DNA of 64,000 nucleotides from Xanthobacter sp. YC-JY1. GTDB lineage: Bacteria; Pseudomonadota; Alphaproteobacteria; Rhizobiales; Xanthobacteraceae. Within the stretch, counting starts at the first letter, position 1, and each line of letters starts with the position of its first letter. Below the pieces are notes generated by a model, which searched no databases, was not told where the DNA came from, and saw nothing but the letters and a program-made list of their open reading frames with translations. The position numbers and the translations under genes are program-made. This document shows positions 8,575-16,648 of this stretch, in pieces. The DNA is taken from NCBI RefSeq assembly GCF_021730305.1, contig NZ_CP032674.1, positions 2,217,001 to 2,281,000 of the forward strand, given 5' to 3'.

Positions 8575-9099
8575 CTACTGCGGTTCGGCGAACGCCTGCC
8601 GCACAACCGAACGGGCGCCGCGCGACCAGGCATAGTCCGCCCCCATGCGCAGCCCGCTCGAACGTAACATGACGAGTTCGCCCGTGCGTGCGTCCCGCAG
8701 CTCGATCCGCAGCGTGAACTCTGTGCGGCTGATGCGGGTGACGACCCCCACAAGCGAGAGGTCGGCGCCAAGGACGCGGGCGACCTCAGCGTCGCAGCCG
8801 TGACAACGATAAAGCGTACGTGTGCGCACCTCTTCGCCCGCCGCCGGCGCGACGTCGACCAGCGCATAGCGCGAGTTGGCGGCGACCAGCCGCCGGGCCT
8901 CCTCGGTCGCCTCGTCGAGATGGCGGCGGTCGGAGGCTGCATCCCCGGCGACCCCAGCGCCGCCGCTGAAGTCATCCAGCTCGAAAGCGAACACCGCCAC
9001 GCGGGTTGGGGCATTCTCCGCCGCCCCGGCGGGTGTGGCGAGGCCGAGAAGCAGCGCGATGACGTAACGGAGGCGTTTCGGTGCGGTCTGGCAAGGCAT
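8575..9099 (-). CDS. Secreted DUF2380/DUF3280-like protein
   Basis: A 174-residue protein with an N-terminal signal peptide (RLRYVIALLLGLATPAGA-AEN). The mature part starts with a beta-strand signature (RVAVFAFELDDFSG), contains a CHGC pair near the middle, then GADLSLVGVVTRISRTEF and a closing RIELRDARTGELV segment. It shares this layout with its neighbour at 9131, and the two look like paralogues. I associate the architecture with small secreted proteins encoded near PQQ-alcohol-oxidation genes in methylotrophs (DUF2380/DUF3280), but no dehydrogenase lies in this window. The exact role is unknown; it is probably periplasmic. Confidence 0.75.
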   Translation of the reverse strand: MPCQTAPKRLRYVIALLLGLATPAGAAENAPTRVAVFAFELDDFSGGAGVAGDAASDRRHLDEATEEARRLVAANSRYALVDVAPAAGEEVRTRTLYRCHGCDAEVARVLGADLSLVGVVTRISRTEFTLRIELRDARTGELVMLRSSGLRMGADYAWSRGARSVVRQAFAEPQ

Positions 9100-9130
9100 G
9101 GGGGTCTCCCTTGGCGTGAGCGGACGCGGT

Positions 9131-9634
9131 TCAATCCTGCGGCACGGTCAGGATCTGGCCGGCGATGAAGGATTCCGCCCGGCGCCATGCTTCGTCGTTG
9201 TCGCCCCGGAAGGTGTAGAGCTTCTGGAACACCACGCGCCCGGCCTTCGCGGCGACCACCTCCACCTTGGCCATCTGCACCAGCGTGCTCATCTTGTGGA
9301 TGCCGCCGACCACGAGCAGGTCGGCGCCCGCCTGCTTCGCCGCCTCGGCCAGCTCGGGCACCGCGCCGGCCGTGAGGGTGCAGGGGGCGGGATCGCAGTG
9401 GGGCGTCACCACGCGCAGGCCTCCGCCGGCGGCAAGGTCGGTGGCGAGGGCGGCCATGAAGGCCTTCAGCCGTGCCTGATGCTCGGCGGTCTGGTCGCGC
9501 GGCTCGCCGGAGGAGTCGCTGTAGGTGAAATCGATGATCGCCACGCCGGGCGGCTCGGCGGCCATGGCGCCGCCGCCCATGAGCGTCGCGAGGAAAGCGA
9601 GGGCGGGCAGGAACGGGAAGGGGCGCAGCGCCAT
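9131..9634 (-). CDS. Secreted DUF3280/DUF2380-like protein, paralogue of the gene at 8575
   Basis: A 167-residue protein starting at ATG 9634 after GGAGAC; a longer frame upstream is rejected because only this start exposes a signal peptide (FPFLPALAFLATLMGGGAMA-AEP). The mature chain has GVAIIDFTYSDSSGEP, a cysteine pair (CDPAPC), GADLLVVGGIHKMSTLVQMA and FRGDNDEAWRRAESFI. The order of strand, Cys pair, GADL-VG and W-R motifs matches the protein at 8575, 31 nt downstream, so they probably form a two-gene unit. It is divergent from the NarX-like kinase at 9823, which suggests co-regulation. Function is unknown. Confidence 0.77.
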   Translation of the reverse strand: MALRPFPFLPALAFLATLMGGGAMAAEPPGVAIIDFTYSDSSGEPRDQTAEHQARLKAFMAALATDLAAGGGLRVVTPHCDPAPCTLTAGAVPELAEAAKQAGADLLVVGGIHKMSTLVQMAKVEVVAAKAGRVVFQKLYTFRGDNDEAWRRAESFIAGQILTVPQD

Positions 9635-9822
9635 GGTCGTGTCTCCGGTCTGATGGCCTGAGCGTGCCGCTCGGACCGCCCCTCGGCCAGAGACGGGTTC
9701 ACGCCGGGGGCCGGGAAGATTTCCCGACGTGCGCCGGCGATCTTCCGCCCGCGCGCCGGCGTCCCTAAGGTCTTGCACCGGCATCGCGGCCGCTGCCGCG
9801 ATGCCCGCCTGCGAGTAAACCG

Positions 9823-11202
9823 ATGACCCGTTCCCGGCTCGACCTCAAGCTCCGGCTGACCCTCCAGATCGCCGGTCTAATGGCGCTGTGCCTCGCAGGA
9901 GCGGTGGGCTGGCTGCTCCTCGACGGCGCGCGGGCGGGCGAGGCGCAGGTGGCCCGCATCGCCGATCTGATGGCCCGCGATCTCGCGTTCCAGCGCCAGC
10001 AGATGCAGTGGGTGCGCGGCGCGCCAGGGGTGTTCCCCGATCTCCAGCGCCTCGCGCCGGCCCTGATGGCGCCGGGCCTGTGCATCGCCTTCCGTCCCGC
10101 CGGCGCCGATGGCTTGCAGCGCCTGTGCAGCGGCGCCGAGCCGGACGACGGGCGCACGCCGGAGCTGTTCCAGCGCCTCTATGACGGCCTGTTCGGCGCG
10201 CGGGGCACAGCAGAGCGCACCGTGGAAGTGGCGGGCGCGACGGAAGGCGTCGTCACCGTCAGCCTCGCCCCGGAGACTTTGGCGGGCAAAGCGTGGCGCG
10301 AAGTGAGCCGCCTCGCCGGGCTGGTTGCGGCCATGCTGCTGGTGCTGTGCGCGCTGGTCTATCTCGCTCTGGCGCGGGCGCTCAGGCCCACCCGCACCAT
10401 CCGGGACGGGCTGGACCGGCTGACCCACGGCGACCTCTCCGCCCGCATGCCGGCCTTCGATCTCGCCGAACTGTCGGCGGTGGGGCAGGTGTTCAACGCG
10501 CTGGCGGGGCGGCTCGAGGCTGCCTTGGCGGAGAGCCGCAGCCTCACGCGTCGGCTGATCGCGGTGCAGGACGAGGAGCGGCGCTCCCTCGCCCGCGAGC
10601 TGCACGACGAGTTCGGCCAGAGCCTCGCCGCCATCGGCGCAGTGGCGGCCCTTGCCGGCCAGACGGCGGCGCGCGACTGTCCAGCCCTTGTGCCGGAATA
10701 CCAGAGCATCGGCCGCACTGCCCAATCCATGATGCAGGCCCTGCGCGGTGCGCTTCTGCGCCTGCGGCCACCGGAGGTGGAGGAACTCGGCCTCGTTGCC
10801 AGCCTGGAGGGGCTGGTCGCGGGATGGAACGGCCGGCTTGGCGCCACGACCCGCTTCAGCCTCGATGTCTCCGGCCGGCTCGATCCGCTGGAACCGGCCT
10901 TCGCCGCCGGCCTCTACCGGATTGCGCAGGAGGCCATCACCAATGCCGCGAAGCATGCCGGCGCCTCCCGCGTGCGGCTCGTCCTCGCGCGCGAACGGGG
11001 GCCGGCGGGCGATGCCGTTGCGCTCACCGTGGAGGATGACGGCCGGGGTTCCCAGGCGCCGGCGGCGGACGGGTTCGGCCTGCTCGGCATGCGCGAGCGC
11101 GTGGCCGCCATGGGGGGCGAACTCTCCATCGGGACCGCAGCCGCCGGTGGCCTTCTGCTGCGTGCCGTGCTCCCGCTCCCGGCCGGGGAGGCAAGATCAT
11201 GA
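9823..11202 (+). CDS. NarX/UhpB-type membrane sensor histidine kinase
   Basis: A 459-residue kinase. TM1 (about 15-33) and TM2 (about 163-184) bound a ~125-residue periplasmic domain containing two cysteines (GLCIAFRP, RLCSG). A HAMP domain (LRPTRTIRDGLDRLTHGDLS) follows. H261 in LARELHDEFGQSLAAI is the HisKA_3 phospho-acceptor. The ATPase domain has EAITNAAKHAGAS, VEDDGRG and GFGLLGMRERV. It overlaps the NarL-type regulator by 4 nt (ATGA). It is divergent from two secreted proteins that may be its sensing partners or targets; this is an inference from position. Confidence 0.93.
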   Translation: MTRSRLDLKLRLTLQIAGLMALCLAGAVGWLLLDGARAGEAQVARIADLMARDLAFQRQQMQWVRGAPGVFPDLQRLAPALMAPGLCIAFRPAGADGLQRLCSGAEPDDGRTPELFQRLYDGLFGARGTAERTVEVAGATEGVVTVSLAPETLAGKAWREVSRLAGLVAAMLLVLCALVYLALARALRPTRTIRDGLDRLTHGDLSARMPAFDLAELSAVGQVFNALAGRLEAALAESRSLTRRLIAVQDEERRSLARELHDEFGQSLAAIGAVAALAGQTAARDCPALVPEYQSIGRTAQSMMQALRGALLRLRPPEVEELGLVASLEGLVAGWNGRLGATTRFSLDVSGRLDPLEPAFAAGLYRIAQEAITNAAKHAGASRVRLVLARERGPAGDAVALTVEDDGRGSQAPAADGFGLLGMRERVAAMGGELSIGTAAAGGLLLRAVLPLPAGEARS

Positions 11203-11831
11203 CCCAACGCATCATGCTGGTGGACGACCACGCCGTGGTGCGCGAGGGCTACCGCGCCCTTCTGGACCGCCAGCCCGGCCTCGCCGTGGTGGCGGAGGCG
11301 GGGGAGGGGGCCGAGGCCTACCGGCTGTTCAAGCAGGCGCGGCCGGATCTTGTGGTAATGGATCTGTCCCTGCCCGGCTTCGGCGGCGTGGAGGCCATCC
11401 GGCGCATCCGGCAATGGGACGGGACAGCGCGCATCCTCGTCTTCACCATGCACCAGAATGCCGCCTTCGCGGTGCAGGCCATCCGCGCTGGGGCGCAGGG
11501 CTACGTGACCAAGAGCAGCCCGCCGGAGGTGCTGATCGGCGCGGTGCGCGACGTGCTTGCCGGCCGCATGGCGTTGAGCCCGGACATCGACCACGAGCTC
11601 GCGCTCTCCCGCCTCAAGGGGACCCCTTCAGTCGCGGAGGTGCTGAGCCCGCGCGAGTTCGAGGTGCTGCGGCTGCTCCTCGCCGACAAGGGCACCGACG
11701 ACATCGCCGAGACCCTGAACCTCAGCCCCAAGACGGTGGCCAACATCCGCTCCCAGATCCGCGCCAAGCTCGGCGTCCAGTCTGACATCGCCCTGACGCT
11801 CCTCGCCCTGCGGCAGGGGATTTCGGCCTGA
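11199..11831 (+). CDS. NarL/LuxR-family response regulator
   Basis: A 210-residue regulator: receiver domain at residues 1-118 with D9/D10, phospho-acceptor D55 in LVVMDLSLPGFGG and the switch lysine in YVTKSSPPEVL, then a LuxR-type helix-turn-helix at about 145-205 (LSPREFEVLRLLL, NLSPKTVANIRSQIRAKLGV). It is translationally coupled to the kinase at 9823. Its stop codon forms part of a hairpin shared with the convergent RidA gene. Candidate targets are the adjacent secreted-protein genes; the pairing with the kinase is near certain, the regulon is not known. Confidence 0.94.
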   Translation: MTQRIMLVDDHAVVREGYRALLDRQPGLAVVAEAGEGAEAYRLFKQARPDLVVMDLSLPGFGGVEAIRRIRQWDGTARILVFTMHQNAAFAVQAIRAGAQGYVTKSSPPEVLIGAVRDVLAGRMALSPDIDHELALSRLKGTPSVAEVLSPREFEVLRLLLADKGTDDIAETLNLSPKTVANIRSQIRAKLGVQSDIALTLLALRQGISA

Positions 11832-11844
11832 GGCGATCAGGCCG
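11824..11844. terminator. Bidirectional hairpin built from two convergent stop codons
   Basis: CGGCCTGA (11824-11831) pairs perfectly with TCAGGCCG (11837-11844) over a 5-nt loop (GGCGA). The TGA of the response regulator (11829-11831) and the TGA of the minus-strand RidA gene (11837-11839 on plus) both lie in the stem, with only 5 nt between the genes. It probably ends both transcripts; there is no strong T-tract. Confidence 0.6.
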
Positions 11845-12229
11845 CGGTGACCGCCACGGCTTCGATCTCGAACCGCCATTCCGGCCGGGCGAGGGCGGCG
11901 GCGATCACCAGGGTCGAGGCCGGTTTGTGGCCCTTGAGCAGCGCGGTGCGCAGCGCGCCGTAGCCGGCATAGTCGGCGGGATCGGTGAGAAACGCGGTGA
12001 CCTTGGCGAGGTCGCCGAGCCCCATGCCGGCGGCCGCGAGCACCGCCTCCAGATTGGCGAAGGCGGCGCGCACCTGCCCCTCGAAATCCGCCGGCACCTG
12101 CCCCGAAGCGTCGATGCCCACCTGTCCAGAAATGTAGAGCGTGCGCACCGGGCCGCTGGCGAGCATGGCGGGGCTGTAGGGCAGGGCGGCGTCGGCGGGG
12201 GTGGCGAGTACGGGCGAGAGGGCGGGCAT
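11837..12229 (-). CDS. RidA/YjgF/RutC-family protein
   Basis: A 130-residue protein of the RidA superfamily: PYSPAMLASGPVRTLYISGQ, QVRAAFANLEAVLAAAGMGL, LAKVTAFLTDPADYAGYG and RPEWRFEIEAVA are the usual landmarks. The canonical RidA ends in a conserved R-x-P-x-A/S-x-x-E block; here the block reads KPASTLVIAAALARPEWRFEIE, so the catalytic Arg of true imine deaminases is replaced by Lys and this may be a Rid7-type or RutC-like member. It starts directly after the stop of the alpha/beta hydrolase gene and is the last gene of the GntR-controlled set. Likely role: clearing or hydrolysing a reactive enamine/imine intermediate. Confidence 0.85.
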   Translation of the reverse strand: MPALSPVLATPADAALPYSPAMLASGPVRTLYISGQVGIDASGQVPADFEGQVRAAFANLEAVLAAAGMGLGDLAKVTAFLTDPADYAGYGALRTALLKGHKPASTLVIAAALARPEWRFEIEAVAVTAA

Positions 12230-13075
12230 TCAGGCCTCCGGAGAGCAGGCGAGGGCGAGGATCGCGCGGGTGAGCGGGTCGGCGCCGCCGGCCAGGGGAT
12301 CAAGTAGGGTGAAATGGTTGCGGCGCGCCGGCTCCATGTGCTGCACGGCGCCGCCACGCGCTGCCCACAGCTCGGCGAAATCGCGGCTCCATCGCTTGAA
12401 GCCGTCCGTCTCCTCGCCTCCTACGGCAGCCAGCAGCGGCATCAGCCGCGCGCCGGGTGGAAGGTCGCCGAGGCGCAGCAGCGGGCTCATCGCCGCCGCT
12501 TCCGGCGCGGAGAGGCCGAGGTCGGCATTGATGGAGGTGTGCCGCAGGGGGCGCAGGTCATACACGCCGGAAAGTCCGGCGAGGGCGCAGATGGGGCCGT
12601 CGCCCCGTTCCGCCTGATCGAGCGCCAGCATGGCGGCGAGCTGCCCGCCCGCCGAATGGCCGGCCACCACGATGCGGGAGGGGGCGAGGTTGTCCACCAC
12701 CCAGCGCAGCGCGAGACGCATCTCGTCCAAGATGTCGGCTAAGCGCACGCCGGGCACGAGATCATATCCCGGCGCCACCAGCGTCACCCCGGCGGCGAGG
12801 CAGGGACCGGCGATGAAGGAGACATCGGACTTGTCCAGCGCCCGCCAGTAGCCGCCATGGATGAAGAACAGCACCGGCGCCCCTTCGCCCGCCGGGAACA
12901 CATCCAGAAGACAGCGTGGCCCCGGCCCGTAGCGCTGGTCGAGCCGCCAGCTGCCGGCCGCACGCAGTGCCGCGCCGAGACGGCGATGGCCGTCATAGAC
13001 GCTCTCGCGCTCGGGATGCCGGCGGCGCAGGGCGTATTCGGCTTCGAGCGCGGGATCGATGAGGGTATGCGGCAT
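12230..13075 (-). CDS. Alpha/beta hydrolase (arylformamidase-like)
   Basis: A 281-residue cytoplasmic hydrolase. It has the oxyanion motif HGGYWRALDKSD (about residues 72-84), typical of kynurenine formamidase-like and HSL-type enzymes, and the nucleophile elbow GHSAGGQLA. The catalytic Asp/His are probably in the C-terminal third (NHFTLLDPL supplies a His). It lies 15 nt after LivF and abuts the RidA gene with no gap. In this context it could hydrolyse an amide, formamide or ester formed downstream of the diiron proteins. It is not assignable to kynurenine metabolism, since no other kyn gene is present. Confidence 0.85.
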   Translation of the reverse strand: MPHTLIDPALEAEYALRRRHPERESVYDGHRRLGAALRAAGSWRLDQRYGPGPRCLLDVFPAGEGAPVLFFIHGGYWRALDKSDVSFIAGPCLAAGVTLVAPGYDLVPGVRLADILDEMRLALRWVVDNLAPSRIVVAGHSAGGQLAAMLALDQAERGDGPICALAGLSGVYDLRPLRHTSINADLGLSAPEAAAMSPLLRLGDLPPGARLMPLLAAVGGEETDGFKRWSRDFAELWAARGGAVQHMEPARRNHFTLLDPLAGGADPLTRAILALACSPEA

Positions 13076-13090
13076 GGGATTTCCGAAAAC

Positions 13091-13804
13091 TCACAGGCCG
13101 AGATAGGCGGCGCGCACGCCGTCGTCATGGAGCAGGTCGGCACCCGCGCCGTCGCGGACCACAGACCCTTCGGCGAGGACATAGCCGTGGGCGGCGCTGC
13201 GCAAGGCCATGCTCGCATTCTGCTCGGCAACGAGGAGGGACATGCCCTCGGCATTGAGGCGGCGGATGGTGGCGAAGATCTCCTGCACCACCTTGGGCGC
13301 GAGGCCCATGGAGGGCTCGTCCAGCAGGAGAAGGCGGGGGCGGCCCATGAGGGCGCGGCCGATGGCGAGCATCTGCTGCTCGCCGCCGGAGAGCAGCCCC
13401 GCCGCCTGCCGCCGCCGCTCGGCGAGGCGCGGGAACAGCGCGAACACCATGTCGAGATCGGCGGCGACGCCCTGCGCCCGCCGTGGCCACAGCCGGCGGA
13501 AGGCGCCCATCTCCAGATTTTCCTCCACCGTCATGGGCGCGAACACCCGGCGCCCTTCCGGCACCAGCGCCAGCCCGCGCGACAGGCGGGAGGAGGTGGA
13601 GAGGTTGGTGATGTCCGCCCCGTCGAACATGATGCGCCCCGCCGTGGGGCGGATAAGGCCGGCGAGAGTGCGCAGCAGGGTCGTCTTGCCCGCGCCGTTG
13701 GCGCCGATGAGGCAGACGGACTGCCCGCGCGCCACCTTCAGGGAAACCGCGTGCAGCACATCGGTGCCGCCATAGCCGGCGACGAGGCCTTGCACCTCAA
13801 GCAT
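13091..13804 (-). CDS. livF: Branched-chain amino acid-type ABC ATPase (LivF)
   Basis: A 237-residue ATPase of the HAAT family: Walker A GANGAGKTT, Q-loop/VPEGRRVFAPMTVEENL (the LivF hallmark), signature LSGGEQQMLAIGRALM, Walker B LLLLDEPSMGLAP, H-loop LVAEQNAS. It overlaps livG by 8 nt and completes the livHMGF set at 13.1-16.5 kb. HAAT importers take branched-chain amino acids but also many amides, aromatic acids and urea; the substrate here is likely the compound processed by the diiron proteins. Confidence 0.94.
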   Translation of the reverse strand: MLEVQGLVAGYGGTDVLHAVSLKVARGQSVCLIGANGAGKTTLLRTLAGLIRPTAGRIMFDGADITNLSTSSRLSRGLALVPEGRRVFAPMTVEENLEMGAFRRLWPRRAQGVAADLDMVFALFPRLAERRRQAAGLLSGGEQQMLAIGRALMGRPRLLLLDEPSMGLAPKVVQEIFATIRRLNAEGMSLLVAEQNASMALRSAAHGYVLAEGSVVRDGAGADLLHDDGVRAAYLGL

Positions 13805-14588
13805 CGACCGCCTCCTCGCCGAGATAGGCGGAGAGCACCTCCGGGTGGCGGCGGACCTCTTCCGCCGTGCCCTCGGCGATGCGCCGACCGTTGTTGAGCA
13901 CCAGAATGTCGTGGGAGAGCGACATGACCATGCGCATGTTGTGCTCCACCAGCAGCACGGTCATGCCGTCGCGGTTCAGGTCGCGGATGGTCTCGGCCAT
14001 CTTGTCCGCCTCGGCGTGGGGCAGGCCGGCGGCGGGCTCGTCCAGCAGCAGCAGGCGGGGCTCGCAGGCGAGGGCGCGGGCCAGCTCCAGCACTTTCATC
14101 TGCCCGAAGGCCAGCGATCCCGCCGGCAGACCGGCCTTGGCGGCGAGGCCGAAGCGCTCCAGCAGGGCCATGGCGGTGGCCTCCATCGCCCGTTCCTCGG
14201 CCCCCACGGACGGGATGTGGAGGAGGGCGGACAGGGTGGTGGCGCGGCCGCGCAGATGGCGGCCCACCATCACGTTCTCCAGCACGCTCATCTCGCAGAA
14301 GATCTGCAGGTTCTGGAAGGTGCGGGCGATGCCGCGGCGGGCACGCGCGTGGGTCGGCAGGCGGTCGATGCGCGCGCCGTCGAACTTTATGGCGCCGTCG
14401 GTGGGGCGGGTGACGCCGGCGATCATGTTGAACAGCGTGGATTTGCCCGCGCCGTTGGGGCCGATCACCGCCTTGATCTCCCCGGCCTTCACGCGGAAGG
14501 AGAGGTCGTCCACGGCGGTGACGCCGGCGAAGCGGCAGGTGAGGCCTTCGACCTCCAGAAGATCACCGGTGCTGCGCGGCGTGTTCAT
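13797..14588 (-). CDS. livG: Branched-chain amino acid-type ABC ATPase (LivG)
   Basis: A 263-residue ATPase starting MNTPRSTGDLLEVEGLTCRF at ATG 14588; the longer frame upstream is the out-of-frame shadow of livM. Walker A GPNGAGKST, Q-loop TFQNLQIFCEMSVLENV (LivG hallmark), signature-like LAFGQMKVLELARAL, Walker B LLLLDEPAAGL, H-loop LVEHNMRMVM. The ABC signature reads LAFGQ, the form commonly seen in LivG. It overlaps livM by 4 nt and livF by 8 nt, showing translational coupling. Confidence 0.93.
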   Translation of the reverse strand: MNTPRSTGDLLEVEGLTCRFAGVTAVDDLSFRVKAGEIKAVIGPNGAGKSTLFNMIAGVTRPTDGAIKFDGARIDRLPTHARARRGIARTFQNLQIFCEMSVLENVMVGRHLRGRATTLSALLHIPSVGAEERAMEATAMALLERFGLAAKAGLPAGSLAFGQMKVLELARALACEPRLLLLDEPAAGLPHAEADKMAETIRDLNRDGMTVLLVEHNMRMVMSLSHDILVLNNGRRIAEGTAEEVRRHPEVLSAYLGEEAVDA

Positions 14589-15586
14589 GCCCGCCTCCTG
14601 CGCACAAGGCCGGCCAGCGCCGCGGGGATGCCGGCGAGGCCGCGGGGAAAGAGGATCAGCACCACCAGCAGGCCGAGGCCGAACAGCATCAGCTCGGCAT
14701 CCTCGTAGTCGAGCAGGATCTGCGGCACGGCCGTGTAGATCAGCGCGCCCAGCATCGGCCCGTAGAAGGTGCCCGCGCCGCCGATGGCGACCATCACGAG
14801 GAGCATGATGGAGGGCGCGATGCCGAAGGTTTCCGGCGAGGCATACTGGTTGATGTGGACATAGAGACTGCCCGCGATGCCCGCCATGCCGGCGCTGAGC
14901 ACGAAGACAGCGAGCTTGGTGCGGAAGCTGTCGATGCCAAGCGACTGCGCGCCTAGCTCGTTGGTCGCCACCGCGCGGATGCTGCGGCCGATGCGCGAGG
15001 CGAGGAGATTGGAGATGGCGAGCATCACCAGGAAGGCCACCGCCCAGGCCAGCGGAAAGGCCTTCGCTTCGGTGTCCAGGGCATGGCCGAAGATCGAGAA
15101 GGGCGCGACGCCGAGGAGGCCGTTGGGCCCGCCGGTGAGCCCCACCAGCTGGGTGAAGAAGACGACGAGGATGGCGTTCCACCCCAGCGTCGCCATGGCG
15201 AGGTAATGCCCCCGCAGCCGCAGCGCGGGAATGCCGATGAGGAGCGCGCCGAGACCGGCGACGACGGCGGCCGCCGGCAGCCCGGCCCAGGGCGGCAGGC
15301 CATAGCGCACGTTGAGGATGCCGCTCGCATAGGCGCCGAGGCCGAAGAAGCCGGCATGGGCGAGGGAGATCTGGCCGCCATAGCCCATCAGCAGGTTGAG
15401 CGAGGCGATGAGCACCAGATTGATGAGGGCGAGATTGGCCAGCGAAATCCAGTAGGCGTTGGGCACCACGAAGGGCACCGCCGCCAGCGCCAGCCACACC
15501 AGCGCGAGGCGGGCATGGCGGGACAGGCCGCGCCGGGGGAGGCGGCTGTGGGTCATTGGTCCGGTCTTCGCCTCGATGCTCGCCAT
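14585..15586 (-). CDS. livM: Branched-chain amino acid-type ABC permease (LivM)
   Basis: A 333-residue permease with about nine hydrophobic segments and the LivM landmarks NLALINLVLIASLNLLMGY, GQISLAHAGFFGLGAYASG and GGAGTFYGPMLGAL. The first 25 residues are cytoplasmic and basic. It pairs with LivH as the two-chain membrane channel. Spacing is 4 nt from livH and a 4-nt overlap with livG. Confidence 0.93.
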   Translation of the reverse strand: MASIEAKTGPMTHSRLPRRGLSRHARLALVWLALAAVPFVVPNAYWISLANLALINLVLIASLNLLMGYGGQISLAHAGFFGLGAYASGILNVRYGLPPWAGLPAAAVVAGLGALLIGIPALRLRGHYLAMATLGWNAILVVFFTQLVGLTGGPNGLLGVAPFSIFGHALDTEAKAFPLAWAVAFLVMLAISNLLASRIGRSIRAVATNELGAQSLGIDSFRTKLAVFVLSAGMAGIAGSLYVHINQYASPETFGIAPSIMLLVMVAIGGAGTFYGPMLGALIYTAVPQILLDYEDAELMLFGLGLLVVLILFPRGLAGIPAALAGLVRRRRA

Positions 15587-15590
15587 GGCC

Positions 15591-16472
15591 TCACACCTTC
15601 ACGATGTCGGCCCGGCCGAGCAGGCCGGAGGGGCGAACGAACAGGATGAGCAGCAGCACGGCAAAGGCGATGGCATCCTTGAAGTCGGACGAGATGTAGA
15701 AGCTGCCGAATGCCTCCAGCAGTCCCAGCGCCAGCCCGCCCACCACGGCGCCCGGCAGGCTGCCGAGCCCGCCCAGCATGGCGGCGCTGAACCCCTTGAA
15801 GCCGAACATGGCGCCCTGGTCGTAGGAGGCGAGGGTGAGGGGCGTGACAATAGCCCCGGCCAGCGCCCCCGCGAGCGCAGCGATGCCGAAGGAGAGCAGC
15901 ACGGTGCTTCCCACATTCACCCCGACGATGGCCGCCGCCTCCCGGTCCGCCGCCGCCGCGCGCAAAGCCTTGCCGAGGATGGTGCGCTCGAAGAAGGCGT
16001 GCATCACCACCAGGAAGGCAAGGGTGATGGCGATGATCCAGAGCGTCTGGCTCTGGATGCTCACCCCGCCGACCGAGAGCGCGGTGTTGCCGGAGAAGCC
16101 GGAATAGCCCACCGGCTTCTTGCCCAGCACCAGCATCACGAGGCTGCGGCTGACGATGGAGAGGCCGATGGTGACGAGGGTGATGACGAGGGCATCCGGC
16201 TTTTTCAGCGGCTGCACCGTGAGCCGCTCGGAGAGCAGGCCCACGATGCCCACCAGCACCACCGCCGTCACCACCGCGAGGCCGATGCTGGAGAAGGCGC
16301 CGATGAGGAGGGCGGTGACCATGCCGCCCATCACCACCCATTCCCCTTGGGCGAAATTCATCGCGCCGGTGCTCTTGAAGACCACGTTGAAGCCGAGCGC
16401 CACCAGCGCATAGACGGCGCCCGTGCCGATGCCGGCTGACAGAACCTGGAGGAGGGCGGTTGCGGTCTGCAT
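15591..16472 (-). CDS. livH: Branched-chain amino acid-type ABC permease (LivH)
   Basis: A 293-residue permease with LivH landmarks: LSAGIGTGAVYALVALGFNV, STGAMNFAQGEWVVMGGMV, GFSAAMLGGLGSLPGAVVGG and the closing LFVRPSGLLG. It is separated from the diiron gene upstream by 176 nt, the widest gap in the cluster, so livHMGF may have its own promoter in addition to read-through from the GntR-controlled genes. Confidence 0.93.
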   Translation of the reverse strand: MQTATALLQVLSAGIGTGAVYALVALGFNVVFKSTGAMNFAQGEWVVMGGMVTALLIGAFSSIGLAVVTAVVLVGIVGLLSERLTVQPLKKPDALVITLVTIGLSIVSRSLVMLVLGKKPVGYSGFSGNTALSVGGVSIQSQTLWIIAITLAFLVVMHAFFERTILGKALRAAAADREAAAIVGVNVGSTVLLSFGIAALAGALAGAIVTPLTLASYDQGAMFGFKGFSAAMLGGLGSLPGAVVGGLALGLLEAFGSFYISSDFKDAIAFAVLLLILFVRPSGLLGRADIVKV

Positions 16473-16648
16473 GGGGGTGACGGCCAGCCTTCGGCGCGTT
16501 GGAAATGACGTGCCCCGTCAGGGGATGAAGGTCCCGGCCGCCGCGCTCCGGAGCAATCAGGGCTTTCCCCCGTGGACGCGGACGGCCGGGACAGGTTCGG
16601 GCTGGGCGCGAGGCCCGCCCGCTTCCTCGGAACGAGACGCCCGAGGGG

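Noticed and set aside
14589..15497. Long minus-strand frame fused to the N-terminus of LivG
   Set aside because: Gly/Arg/Ala/His-rich shadow of livM in another frame; LivG starts at ATG 14588 with a normal N-terminus and a 4-nt overlap.
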